Made by a program: the position numbers and the translations under genes | Notes under the pieces: generated by a model | What the model saw: only the letters and a program-made list of their open reading frames with translations | Told to the model about the DNA's origin: nothing | Databases searched by the model: none | Shown: positions 34,268 to 45,200 of the stretch, piece after piece | How positions within the stretch are numbered: the first letter of the stretch is position 1 | Layout: every line of letters begins with the position of its first letter | NCBI RefSeq assembly: GCF_003148475.1 | Contig: NZ_QGGG01000013.1 | Span: forward strand, 83,430 to 147,429 | From: Pseudaminobacter salicylatoxidans | GTDB taxonomy: Bacteria > Pseudomonadota > Alphaproteobacteria > Rhizobiales > Rhizobiaceae | Direction of reading: 5' to 3' | DNA: 64,000 nt

Positions 34268-36835
34268 ATGCCGGGGGATAACCCGCTCGATGCGGGACGG
34301 GCCGTTTCCGGCGGCCACAGGGATTCGAACGGCAATGCACCCGCAACAGCGGGCTGGCGGCAGCGTAGGCTGACGCGGCCTTTCGGCCGGCTGCTTCTGG
34401 CCGCGACATCGCTGACCGCTCTTGCCCTTGTCGATCCGGCGCTGGCCCAGCACACCCCGCAGCGCGGCATTGCCGGGCTGCCGATGGGCGCGTTCGAGGT
34501 CATCCAGATGGCCGTCTTCCTGGGCGTCATGGGAGCCGCCCTGCTTTCGGCCGTGGCGCTCATCCGCGAACGCGCCCGCACCTCGGCCGAGAATGTGGAA
34601 CTGCGCGCGCATATTGCCGATCTCAACGCAACGCTGCAGCGCTCCGATGCGCTGCTCAACCTGCGCGACCAGCGCATCGTCGTCTGGGCCAACGACAATC
34701 AGAAGCCGGAACTGGTCGGCGCGCTGCCGGCGGAGGCCGCCGCGCCGGAAGACCGTGCCGCCTTCCTCGCCTTTGGCCGCTGGCTTGCCCCGCGCTCGGC
34801 GGCCGCGCTTGATCGCGCGGTGGCGGGCTTGCGTGAAAAGGGCGCGCAGTTCGATCTGATGGTGGAAACCCACAGCGCAACCCCGCTGGAGGTGCAGGGC
34901 CGCAAGACGCCTTCGCACACGCTGCTGCGCTTCGTCTCCCTGTCGCAGACGCAGCGCGAGCACGCGCAGCTGAAACTGGAAAACCAGCGCCTTGCTGTCG
35001 ATTACGACAATATGGTCGGGCTCGCCGACGCGCTGAAGATGCCGTTCTGGCTGCGCAGCGCCGATGGCCGCCTGCGCTGGGTCAACCGCGCCTATGCCGA
35101 GGCGGTGGAAGCGGCGACGCCCGAGGCCGTGTTGCGCGAGGGCAAGGAGTTCCTGGGCTCGGCCGCGCGCGAGACGATTGCCCGGCAGCACGCCGCGCAT
35201 CCCGTTTTCGAACAGACGCTTTCGACCGTCATCGGCGGCGACCGGCGCAAATTCACCGTCACCGATTTCGCCAGTACCGAAGGCGCGGCCGGCATTGCCG
35301 TGGACGCCAGCGGCATCGAGGCCATCCGCGAGGAATATGAGCGGCTGGTGCGCAGCCATGCCGACACGCTGGACCAGCTCACCACGCCGGTCGCCATTTT
35401 CGACGAGCAGCAGAAGCTGCGCTTCTTCAACCAGGCGTTCCAGAAGCTCTGGGACCTCGATGCCGGCTTTCTTGACAGCGCGCCCGACAATGCGCTGCTG
35501 CTCGACCGGCTGCGCAGCGAAGGCAAGCTTGCCGAGCAGCCGGAATGGCGGCGCTGGAAGGAAAACCTGCTCGAAGCCTATCGCGCTGTCGAATCGCAGG
35601 AGCACTGGTGGCACCTGCCCGATGGCCGCACGCTGCGCGTCATCGCCAATCCGCAGCCCAAGGGCGGCGTCACCTGGGTGTTCGAGAACGTCACCGAGCG
35701 CATCAATCTCGAAAGCCGCTACAATGCCGCCGTGCGCGTGCAGGGCGAGACGCTCGACAATCTCACCGAGGGCGTGGCCGTGTTCGGGCCCGACGGGCGC
35801 ATCCGTCTCTCCAACCCGGCTTTCGTCAGCCTGTGGGGTCTGTCGTCCGATCTGGTGCAGGGCAACATGCATATCTCGGCGATCCGGGCGCAATGCGACA
35901 CCCAGGCCAAGGACAGCCCCTGGGCCAATTTCGTTGCCGCCGTCACCGGCTTCGATGAGGAACGCCGCGACGGACGCGGCCAGACCGAGCTGAACAACGG
36001 CACGGTGCTGCGTTATGCGGTGATCCATCTGCCCAACGGGCAGGTGATGATCACCTTCGTCGACGTCACCGACAGCGTGAATGTCGAACGCGCGCTGAAG
36101 GACAAGAACGAGGCGCTGCAGCGCGCCGACCAGCTCAAGAACGATTTCGTCCAGCACGTGTCCTATGAGCTGCGCTCGCCGCTCACCAACATCATCGGCT
36201 TCACCGAGCTTCTGGCGCTGCCGGCCACGGGGCCGCTGGCGCCGCGCCAGCGCGAATATCTGGAACATATCGGCTCGTCCTCGGCGGTGTTGCTGACCGT
36301 CGTCAACGACATCCTCGACCTGGCAACCGTCGATGCCGGCATCATGGAGCTCGAGGTCGGTGAGGTGCGCGTGGACCAGACCATCGCGGCCGCCGCCGAA
36401 CTGGTGTCCGATCGCATGGACGAGCACGGCATCCGCCTGACCATCGACACCGGGCAGGCGCCGCAAAGCTTCCACGGCGATGAAACGCGCATCCGCCAGA
36501 TTCTCTACAACCTGCTCAGCAACGCGGCCAATTACGCGCCCGAGGCAAGCACCGTCTCGCTCGCCTGCCGTCAGGTAGGGCAGGGCGTGGAATTCGCCGT
36601 GCATGACGACGGCCCCGGCATGCCGCCGGAAATCCTCGACACCGTGTTCCGCCGTTTCGAGCCGCGGGTGAATGGCGGCCGCCGCCGTGGCGCGGGCCTT
36701 GGCCTGTCCATCGTCAAGAGCTTCGTGGAACTGCATGGCGGCTCGGTGCGGATCGAAACCGGCCAGGATCGCGGTACGACTGTGATATGCCTGTTTCCCA
36801 ACGTGCCGACCGGCGTTCGCCAGGCGGCGGAGTAG
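34268..36835 (+). CDS. divL: DivL-type PAS-domain sensor kinase with Tyr at the H-box site
   Basis: DivL is an unorthodox cell-cycle kinase that controls the CckA-CtrA pathway in Caulobacter and relatives. The 855-residue protein has a hydrophobic segment near residue 70-90 (QMAVFLGVMGAALLSAVALI), several PAS-like domains (about 250-330, 360-450, 490-600) and a kinase core. The usual H-box His is Tyr at residue 633 (HVSYELRSPLTNIIG). The ATPase side is intact: ILYNLLSNAANYAPE, HDDGPGMP and GAGLGLSIVKSF. This Tyr is the hallmark of DivL, hence the name. It starts 200 bp after ahcY and ends directly before the tsaE fusion. Confidence 0.9.
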   Translation: MPGDNPLDAGRAVSGGHRDSNGNAPATAGWRQRRLTRPFGRLLLAATSLTALALVDPALAQHTPQRGIAGLPMGAFEVIQMAVFLGVMGAALLSAVALIRERARTSAENVELRAHIADLNATLQRSDALLNLRDQRIVVWANDNQKPELVGALPAEAAAPEDRAAFLAFGRWLAPRSAAALDRAVAGLREKGAQFDLMVETHSATPLEVQGRKTPSHTLLRFVSLSQTQREHAQLKLENQRLAVDYDNMVGLADALKMPFWLRSADGRLRWVNRAYAEAVEAATPEAVLREGKEFLGSAARETIARQHAAHPVFEQTLSTVIGGDRRKFTVTDFASTEGAAGIAVDASGIEAIREEYERLVRSHADTLDQLTTPVAIFDEQQKLRFFNQAFQKLWDLDAGFLDSAPDNALLLDRLRSEGKLAEQPEWRRWKENLLEAYRAVESQEHWWHLPDGRTLRVIANPQPKGGVTWVFENVTERINLESRYNAAVRVQGETLDNLTEGVAVFGPDGRIRLSNPAFVSLWGLSSDLVQGNMHISAIRAQCDTQAKDSPWANFVAAVTGFDEERRDGRGQTELNNGTVLRYAVIHLPNGQVMITFVDVTDSVNVERALKDKNEALQRADQLKNDFVQHVSYELRSPLTNIIGFTELLALPATGPLAPRQREYLEHIGSSSAVLLTVVNDILDLATVDAGIMELEVGEVRVDQTIAAAAELVSDRMDEHGIRLTIDTGQAPQSFHGDETRIRQILYNLLSNAANYAPEASTVSLACRQVGQGVEFAVHDDGPGMPPEILDTVFRRFEPRVNGGRRRGAGLGLSIVKSFVELHGGSVRIETGQDRGTTVICLFPNVPTGVRQAAE

Positions 36836-38347
36836 ATGACCGAAACGGTTTTCGAGCGTTTCCTGCCGGATGAACCGGCGACCCTTCGTCTGGGCGAGGA
36901 TCTGGCGCTGGCCTTGCGGCGCGGCGACGTGCTGGCGCTGCATGGCGACCTCGGCACCGGCAAGACGACGCTGGCGCGCAGCCTCATCCGGGCGCTGGCC
37001 GGCGATCCTGAACTGGAAGTGCCGAGCCCCACCTTCACGCTGGTGCAGGTCTATGAGGGGCGGCTGCCGATCCAGCATTTCGACCTCTACCGCCTGTCGT
37101 CGGAGGAGGAACTGGACGAACTCGGCTTCGATGACGCGCTGGAGCAGGGTGCGGCTCTGGTGGAATGGCCGGAAAAGGCGGGCAACCGCATGCCGGCGAG
37201 CGCCACCCGCGTCGAGTTGACCGAGGAAGGCACCGGCCGCCGCGTCCGTATCGTCGTGCCGGATGCCGGTGCTGCTACGCGTTTTGCGCGTTCCTTCGCC
37301 ATCCGTGATTTTCTGGAACGTTCCGGCTGGGGCGAGGCCGCGCGCTCCTATTTCACGGGGGATGCCTCGGCGCGCGCCTATGAGATCGTTGCGCGCGAAG
37401 GCCATGCGCCGCGCGTGCTGATGAACTCACCCGAGCTGCTGCTGGGGCCGCCCGTGCGCGACGGCAGGGCCTATGCCGAGATCGCCCACACCGCACGCAC
37501 CGTCGCGGCCTTCGTCGCGCTTGATCGCGCGCTGCACGAGGCTGGCGTCAGCGTGCCGGAAATCCATGCGCAGGATCTTGAAAATGGTTTCCTGCTGATC
37601 GAGCATCTCGGCGCGCAAGGCTTTCTGCTCGATGGCAAGCCGGTTGCGGAGCGCTATGTGGCCGCCGCCGAACTGCTCGCCATGTTGCACGGCAAATCAT
37701 GGCCGGATCGCATCGAGGTTGCGCCCGGCGTCGTACACACGGTGCCGCCTTTCGACCGCGACGCCATGCTGATCGAGGTCGAACTGCTGCTCGACTGGTA
37801 TGTGCCGGCGGTAACGGGCAAGCCGGCCGATGCCGGATTGCGCAAGGAATATGTGCGCCTCTGGAATGCGGTGATCGACCGGCTGGAACACGCCGAGAAA
37901 GGCCTCGTGCAGCGCGACTTCCATTCGCCCAATATCATCTGGCGTGCCGAGCGCAGCGGTTTCGACCGGCTCGGCATCATCGATTTCCAGGACGCGCTGA
38001 TCGGCCCCGCGGCCTATGACGTCGCCTCGCTCGCCATGGACGCGCGCGTGACCGTGCCCGAGAAGATCGAGGCGGCCGTGACAAAAACCTATGTCGCGGC
38101 GCGGCAGGCCGCTGGCGGGTTTGACGCGGAAAGCTTCGCCGAGGCCTATGCCATCATGGCCGCGCAGCGCAATTCCAAGATCCTCGGCATCTTCGTGCGG
38201 CTCGACCGGCGCGACGGCAAGCCGGACTATCTGAAACACTTGCCGCGCATCCGCGACTATCTGCGCCGTGCACTTGCCCATCCCGCCCTTGCCGAACTGC
38301 GCGATTTCTATCAGGTTCACGGCTTCATCGAGGACGCAAAGCTTTGA
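36836..38347 (+). CDS. TsaE-AmgK fusion: tRNA t6A ATPase joined to a sugar kinase domain
   Basis: The first 150 residues are TsaE, the ATPase needed for t6A at position 37 of tRNAs reading ANN codons. They show P-loop GDLGTGKTTLA (37-47), VPSPTFTLVQVYEG and HFDLYRL. The rest, from about residue 165 to 503, is an aminoglycoside-phosphotransferase-like kinase with the catalytic loop LVQRDFHSPNII (Asp361) and IIDFQDALIGP. That second part matches AmgK, which phosphorylates N-acetylmuramate during cell wall recycling. It begins right after divL and overlaps the MurU-like gene. The fusion is a known rhizobial arrangement; why the two activities are joined is not known. Confidence 0.9.
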   Translation: MTETVFERFLPDEPATLRLGEDLALALRRGDVLALHGDLGTGKTTLARSLIRALAGDPELEVPSPTFTLVQVYEGRLPIQHFDLYRLSSEEELDELGFDDALEQGAALVEWPEKAGNRMPASATRVELTEEGTGRRVRIVVPDAGAATRFARSFAIRDFLERSGWGEAARSYFTGDASARAYEIVAREGHAPRVLMNSPELLLGPPVRDGRAYAEIAHTARTVAAFVALDRALHEAGVSVPEIHAQDLENGFLLIEHLGAQGFLLDGKPVAERYVAAAELLAMLHGKSWPDRIEVAPGVVHTVPPFDRDAMLIEVELLLDWYVPAVTGKPADAGLRKEYVRLWNAVIDRLEHAEKGLVQRDFHSPNIIWRAERSGFDRLGIIDFQDALIGPAAYDVASLAMDARVTVPEKIEAAVTKTYVAARQAAGGFDAESFAEAYAIMAAQRNSKILGIFVRLDRRDGKPDYLKHLPRIRDYLRRALAHPALAELRDFYQVHGFIEDAKL

Positions 38348-39075
38348 CCGATCGCATGCCCAAAAACGCCATGGTTCTTGCCGCAGGGCTCGGCAAGCGC
38401 ATGCGGCCGCTGACCGAGACCATGCCCAAGCCTCTGGTGCGTGTGGCCGGCAAGACGCTGCTGGACTGGGGGCTGGACAGCCTCGCCGAGGTCGGTGTGG
38501 CGAAGGCGGTGGTGAACGTCCATTATTTTCCGGAGCAGATTGTCGCCCATGTGGCCGGTCGCAGCCGGCCGGCCGTCGTGATTTCGGATGAAAGCGGGGG
38601 CTTGCTCGATTCGGCCGGGGGCATCGTCAAGGCGCTGCCGCAACTCGGCGCCGACCCCTTTCTGGTCATTAACGCCGATACCTTCTGGATCGACCGCGAC
38701 CGGCCGAATCTCGAGCGCCTCGCCCTTGCGTGGGACGCGGCGAGTATGGATATTCTGCTTATGCTTGCGGATTTCTCTTCGGCAACTGGCCACAGCGGCG
38801 GCACGGATTTCCTGGCCGACCCCGACGGCAGGCTGCGTCGCGCGGCCGGTGATCCCGCCGGCATGATCTATGCCGGCGCCGCCATCATGCACCCGCGTGT
38901 CTTCGCCGCCGCCGACGCAGCGCCGCATTCGCTCAACCTTTACTTCGACCGCGCCATCGCCGCGGGCAGGCTCCATGGCATGAAGATGGAAGGCCGCTGG
39001 ATCACCGTCGGCACCCCCGATGCCATCGCGCCCGCGGAAGCGGCGGTCGCCGATGCCGTGGCGCAGGACGCATGA
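38344..39075 (+). CDS. murU: MurU-like nucleotidyltransferase
   Basis: The 243-residue protein has the nucleotidyltransferase signature VLAAGLGKRMRPLTETMPKPL at the start, the metal-binding NADTFWIDR region and a G-rich middle. With the AmgK domain upstream it fits N-acetylmuramate-1-phosphate uridylyltransferase, which rebuilds UDP-MurNAc from recycled sugar without the de novo path that fosfomycin blocks. TTG at 38344 overlaps the previous stop; ATG at 38356 is also possible. The stop overlaps addB by 4 bp. Confidence 0.82.
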   Translation: MTDRMPKNAMVLAAGLGKRMRPLTETMPKPLVRVAGKTLLDWGLDSLAEVGVAKAVVNVHYFPEQIVAHVAGRSRPAVVISDESGGLLDSAGGIVKALPQLGADPFLVINADTFWIDRDRPNLERLALAWDAASMDILLMLADFSSATGHSGGTDFLADPDGRLRRAAGDPAGMIYAGAAIMHPRVFAAADAAPHSLNLYFDRAIAAGRLHGMKMEGRWITVGTPDAIAPAEAAVADAVAQDA

Positions 39076-42000
39076 GCGGGCACACCGTCCTCCCCCGCCT
39101 GTTTTCCATTCCGCCTGCTGCCGCCTTTTTGCCGACGCTGGCGCAGAGCCTGATCGACGGCCGTCTGATCCCCGATTTCCGTTTCGACGGCGATCCGCTG
39201 GCGCTGGCAGATGTCACCATCTATGTGCCGACGCGCCGCGCCGCGCGCGAACTGCGCAGCGTTTTCGTCGAAAAGGCGAAAGGCGGCTCGGCCATCCTGC
39301 CGACGATCCGGCCGCTCGGCGAATTCGACGAGGACGAGGCTCTGTTCGCGCCCGAAGGCGCTGGCGAGTTGGACTTCGCGCCGCCGATTGCGGCCATCGA
39401 CCGGCTGCTTCTCCTGGCTCCTCTGGTGCGCAACTGGAAGCGGCGGCTGCCGGCCCATGTCGCAAGCCTGTTCGAGGAGGAAATCGTCGTCCCGGCCTCG
39501 GCCGCCGATGCGGTGTGGCTGGCGCGCGATCTGGCCGGGCTGATGGACGAGATCGAGACCGAGGGCTCGGACTGGTCGCGGCTACATGATCTGGTGTCCG
39601 GCGACCTCGCCAACTGGTGGCAGGTGACGCTGGATTTCCTCGAAATCGTCATGACCGCCTGGCCCAACCTCCTGGCCGAGCTCGACCGTTCCAATCCGGC
39701 CGCGCACCGCAATGCGCTGATCCGGCTGGAGGCGGAGCGGTTGCGGCAAAGGCCGCCGCGAGGGCCGGTCATCGCCGCCGGCTCCACCGGCTCCATCCCC
39801 GCCACCGCCGAGCTTTTGGCGGCCATCGCGCGGCTGCCGCGCGGCGCGGTGGTGCTGCCCGGCCTCGACCGGAGCATGGACGAGCGCTCCTGGTCGGTCG
39901 TTTCGGCGGAAACCTTGCCTGCCGCCGTGCTCGGCCACCCGCAATATGGCCTGGCCAAGCTGTTGAAAAAGATCGGCATTTTGCGTGGGGACGTCGAGGA
40001 GATCGGCGCGGTCTCGCCGGCACAGGCGCTTCGCGATGCGCTGGTCGCGCAGGCCCTGCTGCCGGCAGAAACCACCGACGCCTGGGCCGGCCGGCGGGCA
40101 GGGGTTTCGGAGACGGATGTTGAAAGCGCCTTTGCCGGCGTGACACTACTCGAAGCCGCCAGCGAGCGCGACGAGGCGGTGGCGATCGCGCTTGCCTTGC
40201 GCAAGGCGATTGCCGATCCCGGCCACAAGGCGGCGCTCGTCACCGGCGACCGCAACCTCGCCCGCCGCGTCTCGGCCGAGCTTTTGCGCTTCGGCATCCA
40301 GGCCAATGATTCCGGCGGCACGCCGCTCGCCAACACGCCGCCCGGCGCGCTGCTGCGCATCATGCTGCAGGCGGCATTCCGACCGGGCGATCCGGTTTCG
40401 GTGCTGTCGCTGCTGAAGCATCCGCTGCTGTCGCTCGGCTTGGAGCGTCGGCACGTTCGGCACGCCGCCGAGACCATCGAACTGGTGGCACTGCGCGGCG
40501 GCACCGGCAGGCCGGATGTCGCCCATCTCGGAACCCTGTTCGAAGAGCGCCTTGCGGGACTGGCCGGGGAGGCACGAAAACCGTTCTGGGAAACGCGCCT
40601 GACCGAAAGGCGGCTCACCGACGCCCGCGCCGTGCTCGCCCGGCTCGACGAGGCGCTGGCCCCGCTGGTCGCCTTCCGGGGTGAGAGCGAGGTGGAGCTT
40701 TCGGCCATCGTCCGCGCCACCGTCATCGTGCTCGAAGCGCTTGGCCGCAGTGCCGATGGCAGCCTGACCGAACTTTACGGCGGCGAGGCGGGCGAAAAGC
40801 TGGCCGACTTGCTGCGCGGGCTGGTGGCCACCACCGCGCCCTTTTCCTTCGCGGCCGACGAATGGCCCGATATTGCCGAGGCGCTGGTCGCGCCGGAGGT
40901 GGTAAAGCCTGCGCATGGCGGCGATGGCCGCGTCTCGATCTGGGGCGCGCTGGAAGCCCGCCTGCTCAGCGTCGACACGCTTATCGTCGGCGGACTGAAC
41001 GAGGGCGTGTGGCCGCGCAAGGCGCAGGCCGACCGCTTCATGTCGCGGCTGATGAAGACCGGCATCGAGCTGGAGCCGCCGGAACGGCGCATCGGCCAAT
41101 CGGCGCATGATTTCCAGATGGCGCTGGGCACGCCGCAAGTGATCCTGACGCGCTCGGCGCGATCGGGTGATGCGCCGGCTGTGCCCTCGCGCTGGCTGCA
41201 GCGCATTTTGACCTTCGCAGGACCGGCCACGGCTGCCGCCATGCGCGCGCGCGGCGAGGAGTTGCTAGGCTGGGCGCGCGCGCTGGATGCCGGCCCGCAG
41301 ATCCCCTTCGCCGAACGCCCGCAGCCGACCCCCCCGGTGGACGCCCGACCGCGTCATTTCTCTGTCACCGAGATCGAGACGCTGCGCCGCGATCCCTATG
41401 CGATCTATGCCAAGCGTATCCTCAGGCTGATGAAGCTGGAAGAGTTGGTGCGCGATCCCGGCGCGGCCGAGCGCGGCACGCTGTTCCACGACATCATGCA
41501 GCGTTTCACGAGCTCAGGCATCGATCCGAAGGCGGACACCGCGCTCGATGTGCTGCTCGACGCCGGCCGCGCCGCCTTTGCCGAGGCCGCGCTGCCGGAA
41601 GACGTGCGCGCCGTGTGGTGGCAGCGCTTCGAGAAGCTGGCGGAAAACATCATCGTGTGGGAGCGCAGCCGCGCGCTGGGGACAAAGGCCCGCCACCCGG
41701 AAGCACGCGCCGAAAAGACACCCGTGGGCGCTTCGGGCGTGACGCTGTCCGGCTATGCCGACCGCGTCGACCTGCTTGCCGCCGGCATGGCCGACATCAT
41801 CGACTACAAGACCGGCTCCTCGCCCTCCAAGGCGCAGGCGCACACGCTGCTGGCCCCGCAGCTTGCGCTGGAAGGCGCGCTCCTGAAGCGCGGCGCGTTC
41901 CATGACCTTGGATCGCTGCAACCGGCGGACCTCGCCTTCGTGCGCTTTAAGCCCAATGGCGAGGTGTTCGAGGAATCGATCCTCGACTACAACCGCAAGC

Positions 42001-42206
42001 CCCGCCCGGCCGGCGATCTGGCGGAGGAAGCCTGGCATCGGCTGGAGGAGCTTCTGCAGCACTACAACCGCGCCGGGACCGGCTATCTGTCGCGCGCGCT
42101 GCCGTTCCGCGAGGGTGAAACGGATGGCGACTACGACCATCTGGCGCGGGTGCTGGAATGGTCTGCCGGCGGCGACAATGCGGGCGAATCCGGGGGCGAG
42201 GAATGA
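39072..42206 (+). CDS. addB: Double-strand break repair protein AddB
   Basis: AddB pairs with AddA to resect DNA ends and load RecA. The 1044-residue length is normal for alphaproteobacterial AddB. It opens with the family start RLFSIPPAAAFLPTLAQSLI, has a UvrD-like fold without all helicase motifs, and ends in a RecB-type nuclease domain with DIIDYKTGSSPSKAQ near residue 910. The segment FHDIMQRF and QLALEGALLKRGAF are typical of AddB. Its start overlaps the MurU-like gene and its stop overlaps addA. Confidence 0.94.
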   Translation: MSGHTVLPRLFSIPPAAAFLPTLAQSLIDGRLIPDFRFDGDPLALADVTIYVPTRRAARELRSVFVEKAKGGSAILPTIRPLGEFDEDEALFAPEGAGELDFAPPIAAIDRLLLLAPLVRNWKRRLPAHVASLFEEEIVVPASAADAVWLARDLAGLMDEIETEGSDWSRLHDLVSGDLANWWQVTLDFLEIVMTAWPNLLAELDRSNPAAHRNALIRLEAERLRQRPPRGPVIAAGSTGSIPATAELLAAIARLPRGAVVLPGLDRSMDERSWSVVSAETLPAAVLGHPQYGLAKLLKKIGILRGDVEEIGAVSPAQALRDALVAQALLPAETTDAWAGRRAGVSETDVESAFAGVTLLEAASERDEAVAIALALRKAIADPGHKAALVTGDRNLARRVSAELLRFGIQANDSGGTPLANTPPGALLRIMLQAAFRPGDPVSVLSLLKHPLLSLGLERRHVRHAAETIELVALRGGTGRPDVAHLGTLFEERLAGLAGEARKPFWETRLTERRLTDARAVLARLDEALAPLVAFRGESEVELSAIVRATVIVLEALGRSADGSLTELYGGEAGEKLADLLRGLVATTAPFSFAADEWPDIAEALVAPEVVKPAHGGDGRVSIWGALEARLLSVDTLIVGGLNEGVWPRKAQADRFMSRLMKTGIELEPPERRIGQSAHDFQMALGTPQVILTRSARSGDAPAVPSRWLQRILTFAGPATAAAMRARGEELLGWARALDAGPQIPFAERPQPTPPVDARPRHFSVTEIETLRRDPYAIYAKRILRLMKLEELVRDPGAAERGTLFHDIMQRFTSSGIDPKADTALDVLLDAGRAAFAEAALPEDVRAVWWQRFEKLAENIIVWERSRALGTKARHPEARAEKTPVGASGVTLSGYADRVDLLAAGMADIIDYKTGSSPSKAQAHTLLAPQLALEGALLKRGAFHDLGSLQPADLAFVRFKPNGEVFEESILDYNRKPRPAGDLAEEAWHRLEELLQHYNRAGTGYLSRALPFREGETDGDYDHLARVLEWSAGGDNAGESGGEE

Positions 42207-45200
42207 GGAAGATCTTTTCCGTTCCCACCGAAACCGTCGAGCGGCAGGCCAAGGCCGCCGATCCGCGAAATTCCGTCTGGGTGTCGGCCAATGCCGGCTC
42301 GGGCAAGACGCATGTGCTGTCGCAGCGTGTCATCCGGCTTTTGCTGGAGGGCACGGACCCGTCGAAGATCCTGTGCCTTACCTATACGCGCGCGGCCGCC
42401 GCCAACATGTCCAACCGCGTCTTCGGCAATCTGTCGAAATGGACCATGCTGGATGACGAGGCCCTGCGCGCCGAGATCGAGAAGCTGGAGGGCCGCGCGC
42501 CCAGCGCCGAAAAGCTGCGCCGCGCGCGCCGGCTGTTTGCCGAGGCGCTGGAAACGCCGGGCGGGCTGAAAATCCAGACCATCCACGCGTTTTGCGAATC
42601 CGTGCTGCACCAGTTCCCGCTGGAAGCCAACATCGCCGCTCATTTCCAGATGCTCGACCCGCTGATGGAAGAAACGCTGTTCGCCACCGCACGGCGCGAA
42701 ATGGTGACGGGCGCGGTCGCCGCCGACCATCCCGAGCTTGCCGAGGCCTTTGCCATGGTGCTGGAGCGCGGCGGCGAGGCAGGGCTGGATGCGCTGCTTT
42801 CCGAGATCGTCGCCAAGCGCGACGGCCTGCGCGCCTTCATCGACGTCATCGGCCACGAACCCGACTATCCGACGCTGTTCGAGGAGTTCGGCTTTTCGCC
42901 GGACGACACGGCCGACGGCATTGCCGACTCCATCTGGCCGCTGCCCGGTTTCCCGGTCGATGTCTTTACGGAGTTCGCGCTGGCCGCCGAGGCCGTCGAT
43001 GCGCGCCGCGCGCTGGACAGCATCATTCCCGATGCCGCGCGCGCCTTCGAGGAGCGCGACCCGATCGCGCGGCTGAAACTGCTCGCCAAAGGGTTCTTGA
43101 AATCCGACGGCGACCCCTACGACCCGGTAAAGACCTTCAAGAAGGCGCTGCATGACCGCATGCCGGATTTGGCCGAGCGCTATTCGGCCGCCGCCGCCGC
43201 GATCGTCGCCACGTCCGATCGGCTGGCCATGTTCCGCATGCTGGAAGGCACGCGCGCCGCGCTCACCATCGCAGACTGGCTGATCGGCCGCTACGAGCGG
43301 CTGAAGACCGGGCGCGGCTTTCTCGACTTCAACGATCTCATCACCCGCACCGTGCGCCTGCTTGCGCGGCAGGATGCCGGCCCCTGGGTGCAATACAAGC
43401 TCGACAAGGGGATCGACCATATCCTGCTCGACGAGGCGCAGGACACCAGTCCCGACCAGTGGGAGGTGGTGAAGCGTCTGGCCGAAGAGTTTTTCGCCGG
43501 TTTTGGCGCACGCGACAATGTTCACCGTACTGTTTTCGCGGTGGGCGACGAAAAGCAGTCGATCTATTCGTTCCAGGGTGCCGCGCCGGAATCATTCGCC
43601 CGCACCGGCCATGAATTTTCGCAGCGCGTGCGCGCCGCCAACGGCAATTTCGAACCGGTCAAGCTCACGCTCTCCTTCCGCTCCACCGACGACGTGCTGC
43701 AGGCCGTCGACACCGTGTTTGCCAGCGAGGAAACGCGGCGCGGCATCACGCTCGACCCCGGCCCGGTGCAGCACAATGCCATCCGCGCCGGCGCGCCCGG
43801 CTATGTCGAGGTCTGGCCGTCGATTGGCGCGGACTTGGCGGAAGAACCCGACGACTGGACGCAGGCCATCGACCACGCGCACGCACCTGCGGTGCGCGTT
43901 GCCGAAAACGTCGCCGCCACCATCCAGAACTGGATCCGCTCGGGCGAGATCATCGAGGGCAGCGGCAAGCTCCTGTCGGCCGGCGACGTTATTGTCCTTG
44001 TGCGCAAGCGCGATCGCTTCGTCCATGCGCTGGCGCGCAGCCTGAAGAACCGGGGCATCGCGGTGGCGGGTGCGGATCGCCTCAGCCTGCCGGGCCATAT
44101 CGCGGTGAAGGACCTGATGGCGCTCGGCCGCTTCCTCATCCAGCCCGAGGACGATCTTTCCCTTGCCGCGATCCTCAAAAGCCCGATCTTCCGGCTGAGC
44201 GAGGACACGCTGTTCGATCTCGCCTATGGGCGCGCGCCCGGCGTATCGCTCTACACCTCGCTGCGCCGCAAGGCCGAGGATGCGCCCGAACTGGCAGCGG
44301 TGACAAAACGACTGGAGGACTGGGCGACCGAAGCCGCCTACAGACCGGTGTTCGAATTCTATTCGGCTCTTCTCGGCCGCGATGGCGCGCGCAAGGCGAT
44401 GATTTCGCGGCTGGGACAGGACGCCGGCGACATTCTCGACGAGTTCTTGTCATTCTGCCTTGCCGAAGAGCGCACCGGCCTGCCGGGGCTGGAATCCTTC
44501 CTCGCCACGCTGGAAAGCGCCGGCCCCGAGATCAAGCGCGAGATGGACCAGACGCGCGACGAGGTGCGCATCATGACCGCGCATGCCTCCAAGGGCCTCG
44601 AAGCGCCGGTTGTGTTCCTCGTCGATGGCGGGGCCACGCCCTTCAGTGATCAGCACCTGCCGCGCCTGATGCCTTTCGAGGCCAGGGGCGAAGAACTGCG
44701 CCGGACGAAGGGCTATCTCTGGCGCTCGGGCAGCGACGTGAAGAACCTGTATTCGCAGGCCATGTCCGACACGCTGAAGGAGCGCGCCGACGACGAATAT
44801 CGCCGGCTGCTCTATGTCGGCATGACGCGCGCCGAGGATCGATTGATCGTCTGCGGCTATCACGGCAAGCGCGCGCCGAACCCGGCCACATGGCATGCGC
44901 TGGTCAGCAAGGCGCTGATCGCGTCGGGCAAATGCGAGGAGCGCGCACATCCCGTTGCGCCGGACATTTTTGTCCATCGTTTTCGCGTCACGCCACTGCC
45001 GGCCGTCCAGCTCATGGCCGAGCCACCGGTCGAAAAGGAAGTGGAGCGGTTGGCGGTAATTCCGCCGGAATTGTTGAAGCCTCTCAGCGCCGTGGAGGTT
45101 CTGCCGCGCCCGCTGTCACCTTCCGGCGCTTCGGCGCTCATCGAGGAAACGCCCGAGCCGGTGGTTTCCACGCGCTCGCCGGTGCTCGACCCGGAGATCG

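Noticed and set aside
34244..37405. A 1053-codon open frame on the minus strand opposite divL
   Set aside because: It mirrors divL and the tsaE fusion, has no recognisable domain and is explained by high GC codon bias on the opposite strand.
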